Source: an uncultured Verrucomicrobia subdivision 3 bacterium (GTDB lineage: Bacteria > Verrucomicrobiota > Verrucomicrobiia > Limisphaerales > UBA11358). From it: a DNA stretch of 43,355 bases. Below the pieces are notes generated by a model, which did no database searches, was not told the origin of the DNA, and saw nothing but the letters and a program-made list of their open reading frames with translations. The stretch's first letter is position 1. Every line of letters begins with the position of its first letter. Positions 38,676 to 43,355 of this stretch are shown here, piece after piece. Position numbers and translations under genes: made by a program. Where the stretch lies: contig CAIQEI010000062.1 of the NCBI GenBank assembly GCA_903870815.1, positions 1 to 43,355 of the forward strand, written 5' to 3'.

Positions 38676-39356
38676 ATGAAAATCTTAATAGTCTTAACCT
38701 CGCACAGCGAATTGGGTGACACCGGAAAGAAAACCGGTTTCTGGGTGGAGGAATTTGCGGCGCCATATTATGAACTGGCGGATGCCGGCGCGGAAATCAC
38801 CCTGGCATCCCCTAAAGGCGGGAAACCGCCGATCGATCCCAGCAGTGAATTGCCGGGGGCCCAAACCAAATTCACCCACCGTTTCGACCAAGACGGACCG
38901 CTGAAACAGAAATTGGCCCACACGTTGAAATTAAGTGACGTGAAGGCGGCGGATTATGACGCGGTTTTTTATCCGGGCGGACATGGCCCGTTGTGGGATC
39001 TGACAAAGGATGCCAAATCCATCGCCTTGCTCGAAGCCTTTCAGCATCAGGCAAAACCCATGGCACTCGTGTGTCATGCGCCGTGCGCCTTGCTCAATGT
39101 AAAATTACCCAACGGGGATCTGTTGATTAAAGGGAAGAACGTAACCGGTTTTTCCGACACCGAGGAAGCCATTGTAAAACTGACCAAGGTGGTGCCGTTT
39201 TTGCTGGAAGATGAGTTGAAAAAAGCAGGCGCCCATTATAGCCAAGGGCCCGATTGGGGTGTTTATGTGAAGACTGACGGTTTGCTGATCACGGGTCAAA
39301 ATCCCGCATCTTCCGCCGAAGCAGCCAGGACATTGCTGAAACTGTTGAAAAAGTGA
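38676..39356 (+). CDS. DJ-1/PfpI family protein, Hsp31-like
   Basis: A 226-residue protein with MKILIVLTSHSELGDTGKKT, GFWVEEFAAPYYELADAGAE and DAVFYPGGHGPLWDLT. The nucleophile Cys and His lie in MALVCHAPCALL near residue 132. These proteins act as glyoxalases, deglycases or stress chaperones in the cytoplasm. An ATG at 38658 is also in frame, but the strand MKILIVLTSH is the normal N-terminus. Its stop overlaps the GTG start of the next gene by 4 bases, so the two are translationally coupled. It fits the stress flavour of this island. Confidence 0.92.
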   Translation: MKILIVLTSHSELGDTGKKTGFWVEEFAAPYYELADAGAEITLASPKGGKPPIDPSSELPGAQTKFTHRFDQDGPLKQKLAHTLKLSDVKAADYDAVFYPGGHGPLWDLTKDAKSIALLEAFQHQAKPMALVCHAPCALLNVKLPNGDLLIKGKNVTGFSDTEEAIVKLTKVVPFLLEDELKKAGAHYSQGPDWGVYVKTDGLLITGQNPASSAEAARTLLKLLKK

Positions 39357-39724
39357 GACTGAATGGACCGCTTTTTGCCGCGATAGCTATGCTAAACGCA
39401 GGGTCTGTCGGCGCCGGGGATCCTGCCGGAACCAACGAGATGCCGGTGCAGATTCATTATCTCATGGATTCCCAAGGCTACGCAATGGATCCAACACCCC
39501 TGAGTTTCCCGAAGCCAAACACAAATTCGCTTAGAAATTTGCAGTTCATCGTGAGACAGAGGTATATTCCATTTGCCTTTCCAATTAAAAAACCCGGCTG
39601 GAGCCTGTTGAATAACTCTAAATTCAAATATGTCGGCAGAAACAACGACCAAACAAGCGTGCTTTCGCCCTATGCGGCGCTCTCGCTATACGAATACGAT
39701 ATCTCCTATTCTTTCGATTTCTAG
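39353..39724 (+). CDS. Small secreted protein of unknown function
   Basis: A 123-residue frame starting with GTG overlapping the DJ-1 stop. The N-terminus (LFAAIAMLNAGSVGAGD) looks like a signal peptide. The mature part has no recognised domain (IHYLMDSQGYAMDPTPLSFP, FAFPIKKPGWSLLNN). The C-terminus SLYEYDISYSFDF ends in Phe with alternating aromatic residues, like the last strand of outer-membrane beta barrels, although the protein is too short to be a whole barrel. The tight overlap supports it being real; no homologue is recognised. Confidence 0.5.
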   Translation: MRLNGPLFAAIAMLNAGSVGAGDPAGTNEMPVQIHYLMDSQGYAMDPTPLSFPKPNTNSLRNLQFIVRQRYIPFAFPIKKPGWSLLNNSKFKYVGRNNDQTSVLSPYAALSLYEYDISYSFDF

Positions 39725-40236
39725 GAGGCCACCGTTAACTTTTCACGCCATAGACAAAAATACCGGCTTGGTCGATAAACGCGCATGGTCCCGCGATAAA
39801 CTATTCCTCAAAGGGCACCCTTTGCCCGCCTCCCTAAATATGTCTGTGCCGTGCCATTCACTTCCTCCGGTTATGCTTGGCGGAGGTTTTGACGGCGCGC
39901 CAGGCGGACCGATGACACGTTCACAACGTCAAAAATCGGGACGCTTCCGCCAGGGCGCGGGTGACGCGGGAAAAGGGCAGGGACGCGGGTTTAGGGGAAC
40001 AGGTTTTAATAGTCCGCTTTCGCCGTTTTTTTTCTACCACCCGGAACGGACTTTACGGCATTTTCCAGCAGCTTGATAAAAACGCAAAAAACAATCGGAA
40101 AGCATTGATCCTGTGGTGCATGCATTGTTTCACTGCCATCATGATGCTGGCTTGACTCAGGGCAAATCTCCCACCCCTGACCGTTTCAACCGCGATTTCA
40201 TCACCAGCTTGGCAAGGTTGATGCTTGGTGTCTGTC
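39725..40236. other. Intergenic region of 512 bases
   Basis: Open frames here (for example across 39776-40076) have no family features, no start context and low-complexity Gly/Arg stretches, so none is called. A T-run at 40026-40034 follows weak dyad sequence and may end the transcript of the preceding genes. I see no RNA gene. Confidence 0.4.
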
Positions 40237-40407
40237 ATGCTACATCATTATTCTGAAAAAAACCGGAGTCCGTTGTGTCATATTATCACCGACTTTCACT
40301 CGGCCAGCCAGAAGCGCCTGGCGCGTTTTGACCTATGGGGCGTGACGGGTTCGGCCCTGATGGCCACTCTGCTGGTGGAATTTGTCCGGGTGCTGGTGTC
40401 GCGTTGA
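40237..40407 (+). CDS. Possible 56-residue protein with C-terminal membrane helix
   Basis: ATG to TGA. A polar N-terminal half (MLHHYSEKNRSPLCHIITDF) is followed by LWGVTGSALMATLLVEFVRVL, a plausible single membrane helix. There is no known family, no ribosome binding site and no second copy to test selection, so this is tentative. Confidence 0.25.
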   Translation: MLHHYSEKNRSPLCHIITDFHSASQKRLARFDLWGVTGSALMATLLVEFVRVLVSR

Positions 40408-40456
40408 TTGATATTGTCCTGTAAATGGCGATGCACTGATGGTCCGGCAGCGCTTC

Positions 40457-40495
40457 TATCAATACTTGAGTGGTATTGATATGACTCGACGAGTC
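40457..40495. repeat. Two adjacent inverted repeats
   Basis: TATCAATAC (40457-40465) pairs perfectly with GTATTGATA (40473-40481). It is followed at once by GACTCGACGAGTC (40483-40495), a 6-base stem around one base. The pair lies between the tentative small gene (+) and the broken gene (-) and could be a terminator for either or a regulator site. Confidence 0.45.
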
Positions 40496-40574
40496 GCCAC
40501 CAATGTAGGTTTCCAACGGCTCTCCACAAAATCTTCCGGGTCAAATTCCGGCCAATCTTAGCCGGTCGAAGGCA

Positions 40575-40979
40575 CTATTCTTGATTGATCACCCGAGGTG
40601 TGAAGCTGAGCTTCAAATCCCCCAAGGCGATCGCCACCGGTTTTCCGGGCTCGCCATTGACCTGGGTGGCGGCGTAATTGGCCGTCTCGCCATACTAGTT
40701 TTTGGACTCGACCGCGAACGTGATCAGCACATTCTGTTTGCCTATTAATTTCGGGGTCAAGGTGCAGTATTGACCGGTGGACAGGTGAAAGCTGGTTTCA
40801 TTGTGGTTGGTAAGGGAAATTTCCCCGAGATTTCGGGTGCCGGCATTCGCCGCGTTCGTTCCGGCGGCAACGGTGGCTGACGGGGCCGCTTTCGGCTGCG
40901 GGTCACCTTTATGGCAGCTGGCCGGGAGCAAACCGGTCAGAAAAACCATGATCGCGGAGGTTGTTTGTGTCAATCCCAT
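40575..40979 (-). pseudogene. Exported protein gene interrupted by an in-frame TAG
   Basis: The frame begins MGLTQTTSAIMVFLTGLLPA, followed by SCHKGDPQPK, a signal peptide possibly of lipoprotein type. It continues through ISLTNHNETSFHLSTGQYC and LIGKQNVLITFAVESKN to a TAG (complement of 40695-40697). Beyond it the same frame stays open and protein-like (YGETANYAATQVNGEPGKPV, AIALGDLKLSFTPRVINQE) to a second TAG at 40575-40577. The part after the first TAG keeps the composition and beta-strand pattern of the part before. The simplest reading is a recent nonsense mutation; readthrough or a base-call error are alternatives. An in-frame ATG at 41051 would add 24 residues. Confidence 0.6.
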
Positions 40980-41091
40980 GCCCCAAAATGAGCAGGAATC
41001 AGGCCGACTCAAAGCCGGTGAAATGGGGGATTTATTGGAGTATTGACCCAATTAAAAAAAGTGCCGACAGGAAAACGGCAAAACCAGCCCG

Positions 41092-42318
41092 TCAATCCGC
41101 CCGGTCGAAAATCAGCAGGTTTTTGCCATCCTTGACCGACAAACGCAAATCTTCGGCCACGGCGGTGTAAAATTTATCCTCACCATTGTAGGTCAGGTGC
41201 ACGTCATAGTTCGTGCCGCTGGCGTTCCAATCGCCTTTCCAGTCGTTTTGCTCCGTAGTGGGTGCCGGTTGGCCGGGAACCACTTTGAGGTGCGGCAGGC
41301 TTTTGACAAAGACCTGGTTGTCGCCCGTCACCAGCACCCGGGTGTTGGCGTAAGCCACCGTCATCCAGGCGCGGACCATGCGCATTTGACTGGCGGGGAT
41401 TTTTGGGTTGCCCTGGCGCATCCAAGCGACGGTCACCGCCGGATTGAATTCCCAGCGCCCGATGATTTTATCGCCGTCATATTTTGGCGATTTGCCGGTT
41501 TGCAGGTAATTCGTCAAGTCGTCCCAATTGGTCTGCAAAATGCCCGTCACCAGTTTGGTTTGATCCTGGTTTTTGATGAAGGACTCCGCGTTCGGGTCTT
41601 TCATGATTTCTCCCAGCGTCGCCCCGGAAGCGAGCGCATTCGTCAGGGTGGCGTCCTGCACCAGCGGCCGCATATCATCGCGTTCCCACAGCGACGTGAG
41701 CGCCGGATATGCCGCGAGCCGCGGGCCGACCTGTGGATTGTGCATGAGAAAACCCGAGAGATCGGCCAGTTGATAATAAAACGGTGGCAACGTCCCGACC
41801 GCGGCCGCCATCCGGTTGAGACCGGTCGCCTGCAGGTCGTTTCCCAGGGTGTTGGCCACCCGGATCACCAGCGGTTGGGTCGAGGCCGGTGCCACCTGCG
41901 TCGTCCAGTAGGTCAGGTTAAAAATCAGGAAGCAGATCAGCACGAAATAAAGCGCGCCATTCAGGAGGCCCACGCAGATGCCCAGCCGGGAGTTCAGCCG
42001 CTCCCACAGTGCCAGCCGCAGGTCGCCGGCCTGGTATTTGTAAAAATGCTCAACTTTGCTGTGCACCGGCTGGCCCACAATCTTGAAAACGATGGAGACC
42101 AGAATGAAGCCCACCACCGGCGCCAACGCCCAGGCGATGACGGGATTGCCCGCGCCCAGGTGCGGCAGCAGCGGGTGGATGAGTTTTCCAACCGGCGCCG
42201 CCAGCAGCGCCGCGAACAGGATGCCGACAAAGGAAATCGCCGCGCGAATCGCCCCCAGCCGCCAGCCGGCGAGGGCTGTCGAAACCATCACAAGAAAGGC
42301 CAGAATCCAGATGCTCAT
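41092..42318 (-). CDS. CvpA-like membrane protein with large soluble C-terminal domain
   Basis: A 408-residue protein. The first 140 residues resemble the CvpA family, with hydrophobic helices at MSIWILAFLVMVSTALAGW, GAIRAAISFVGILFAALLAA, IAWALAPVVGFILVSIVFK and ICVGLLNGALYFVLICFLIF. The remaining 265 residues are soluble and not recognised. They include LGEIMKDPNAESFIKNQ, GDKIIGRWEFNPAVT and a C-terminal beta-rich stretch (GDWNASGTNYDVHLTYNGED). CvpA was named for colicin V export but is widely a membrane and stress protein of unclear mechanism. The ATG at 42318 fits the family better than the upstream ATG at 42336. It is divergent from the glycosyltransferase gene, with about 90 bases between the starts. 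Confidence 0.78.
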   Translation of the reverse strand: MSIWILAFLVMVSTALAGWRLGAIRAAISFVGILFAALLAAPVGKLIHPLLPHLGAGNPVIAWALAPVVGFILVSIVFKIVGQPVHSKVEHFYKYQAGDLRLALWERLNSRLGICVGLLNGALYFVLICFLIFNLTYWTTQVAPASTQPLVIRVANTLGNDLQATGLNRMAAAVGTLPPFYYQLADLSGFLMHNPQVGPRLAAYPALTSLWERDDMRPLVQDATLTNALASGATLGEIMKDPNAESFIKNQDQTKLVTGILQTNWDDLTNYLQTGKSPKYDGDKIIGRWEFNPAVTVAWMRQGNPKIPASQMRMVRAWMTVAYANTRVLVTGDNQVFVKSLPHLKVVPGQPAPTTEQNDWKGDWNASGTNYDVHLTYNGEDKFYTAVAEDLRLSVKDGKNLLIFDRAD

Positions 42319-42408
42319 GCCGCCATTAAAAATCATCCGCCGAAAAATGCACGACGAAAATTGCGTCTGCCGGTTGAAAACCGCGCCGCAGCGGTTATCT
42401 TGCCGTCC

Positions 42409-43134
42409 GTGAAAATCTCCGTCATTGTCCCTGCGTACAACGAGGAAAAGCTACTCGGCGGCTCGCTGGCGGAAATCCAGTCCGCCGCCGCCGCCTTCAC
42501 CGTGCGCGGCTGGTCGTTCGAGGTGATCGTGTGCGACAACAACTCGACCGACCGCACCGCCGACATCGCCCGCGCCGCCGGGGCGAGCGTCGTCTTCGAG
42601 CCGGTCAACCAGATCGCCCGCGCCCGAAATGCCGGCGCCGGCGCCGCCACCGGCGACTGGCTGGTGTTCGTGGACGCCGATTCGCATCCGGGCGAAAAGT
42701 TGTTCGCTGACGTGGCTGAAAATATTTCATCCGGCAAAGTGCTGGCCGGCGGCGTCACCATCCGGCTGGATGAAGACTTATTTGTCGCCGGCCTGATCAC
42801 GCAGTTCTGGAATTTTTCGAGCCGCATCACGCGGTTCATGGCCGGCTCGTTCATTTTTGTGGAGGCGGCGGCGTTCCGGCAGGTGGGCGGCTTCAGCCAC
42901 GAGTTTTACGCCGCCGAAGAATTGGACTTGAGTCTGCGTTTAAAAAAACTCGCGCGCGCGACGAAACGCAAAATAGTCATTCTCCATCGCCATCCCATCA
43001 AGACCTCCGCGCGCAAGATGAAGCTTTATACCGGCCGTGAGCTGGGCGGATTCTTCATTCGCTCCATCTTCAACCACCGGCGAACCATTCGCAGCCGCGA
43101 GGCGGCGTTTATGTGGTATGACGGCCGGCGGTGA
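42409..43134 (+). CDS. Family 2 glycosyltransferase
   Basis: A 241-residue GT-A fold enzyme. It starts with GTG, giving MKISVIVPAYNEEKLLGGSL. It has CDNNSTDRTADIARAAGA, RARNAGAGAATGDWLVF, the metal-binding DxD in FVDADSHPGEKLF, and an acceptor-side GGFSHEFYAAEELDLSLRL (ED-like pair). It transfers a sugar from a nucleotide donor, probably to a lipid or cell-surface acceptor at the membrane; neither is identifiable. The frame is open back to 41197, but that part is antisense to the CvpA-like gene and has no glycosyltransferase features. No membrane helix is seen. Confidence 0.9.
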   Translation: MKISVIVPAYNEEKLLGGSLAEIQSAAAAFTVRGWSFEVIVCDNNSTDRTADIARAAGASVVFEPVNQIARARNAGAGAATGDWLVFVDADSHPGEKLFADVAENISSGKVLAGGVTIRLDEDLFVAGLITQFWNFSSRITRFMAGSFIFVEAAAFRQVGGFSHEFYAAEELDLSLRLKKLARATKRKIVILHRHPIKTSARKMKLYTGRELGGFFIRSIFNHRRTIRSREAAFMWYDGRR

Positions 43135-43355
43135 AAGCTGATAGCTGCAACCCGAGCGTCTGGTGTAGACAGGGTGTGAGTTGTTTTCTCGCTTGCGTGA
43201 AACACCTTGACTCGAAGGGGCAGGTGTGTGAATGACTAGTGCAACGTAACACATGAACAAGCTACGCTTTGATTCTGCGTTTTGGATCAGAGTAAGTCCA
43301 TTTGATGGGCGTTGCCGTTTTATTGTATTGACGGATGTAGCGCATCAGTTTGGAC

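Noticed and set aside
39630-40076. A 148-codon open frame
   Set aside because: It begins inside the small secreted-protein gene in another phase and becomes low-complexity Gly/Arg-rich, with no start context.
41197-42408. A 400-codon N-terminal extension of the glycosyltransferase
   Set aside because: It lies antisense to the CvpA-like gene and has no family features; the glycosyltransferase starts naturally at the GTG at 42409.

Overview
The window is a 43 kb stretch of a moderately GC-rich bacterial chromosome. Three things fit a Verrucomicrobiota member of the Pedosphaera/Limisphaerales kind: the gene mix, the style of the secreted NHL/Ig-like protein with its 'YQLQYATNL' C-terminal domain, and the scarcity of clear Shine-Dalgarno sites. 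This placement is an inference from style, because no 16S or other phylogenetic marker is present.

Layout. (1) 1-2.2 kb: a truncated TlpA-type thioredoxin, divergent from a complete xylose isomerase. (2) 2.6-14.5 kb: a co-directional seven-gene cluster of the circularly permuted ATP-grasp / alpha-E / transglutaminase / DUF2126 amidoligase type. It holds one ATP-grasp plus alpha-E pair as separate genes, a second pair fused into one protein, three transglutaminases, and a phosphofructokinase embedded in the middle. (3) 14.7-20.2 kb: a secreted SGNH hydrolase, then on the minus strand pyruvate:ferredoxin oxidoreductase followed by a dihydroorotate-dehydrogenase-like flavoprotein that lacks the DHOD catalytic Cys motif. 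(4) 20.5-24.2 kb: a secreted six-bladed NHL propeller that splits an Ig-like domain, a long AT-richer non-genic stretch with palindromes and a 21-bp tandem array, and two small unknown proteins ending at a strong bidirectional terminator. (5) 24.3-30 kb, minus strand: an ADP-forming acyl-CoA synthetase fused to a GNAT domain, then a three-gene regulatory operon (PocR-AraC regulator, FixL-like PAS histidine kinase, NarL-type response regulator). (6) 30.2-31.3 kb: tRNA-Pro(GGG) and a secreted trypsin-like protease. (7) 31.6-40.5 kb: a signalling and stress island with a compact FtsH, two copies of a tiny membrane peptide gene with an almost invariant 96-nt leader, and between the copies five two-component proteins with no DNA-binding output. 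A further small membrane protein, a DJ-1/PfpI protein and a small secreted protein follow. (8) 40.5-43.3 kb: a gene broken by an in-frame amber codon, a CvpA-like membrane protein, and a divergent family 2 glycosyltransferase.

How the genes may work together (inference). Pyruvate:ferredoxin oxidoreductase with an ADP-forming acyl-CoA synthetase would give a low-oxygen route pyruvate -> acetyl-CoA -> acetate + ATP. The kinase beside it keeps the His and Arg that bind heme and sense O2 in FixL, so this block may be an oxygen-responsive fermentation module. The ATP-grasp/alpha-E/transglutaminase cluster is of the type predicted to make or process a peptide-like product, whose chemistry is unknown.

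The most novel signal is the duplicated peptide unit at 33514-33717 and 38223-38423. Between copies, eleven codon differences are synonymous and only two change a residue, both conservatively. Two leader blocks of 34 and 38 nt are identical. This argues for a real, selected microprotein with a structured leader bracketing a phosphorelay cassette.
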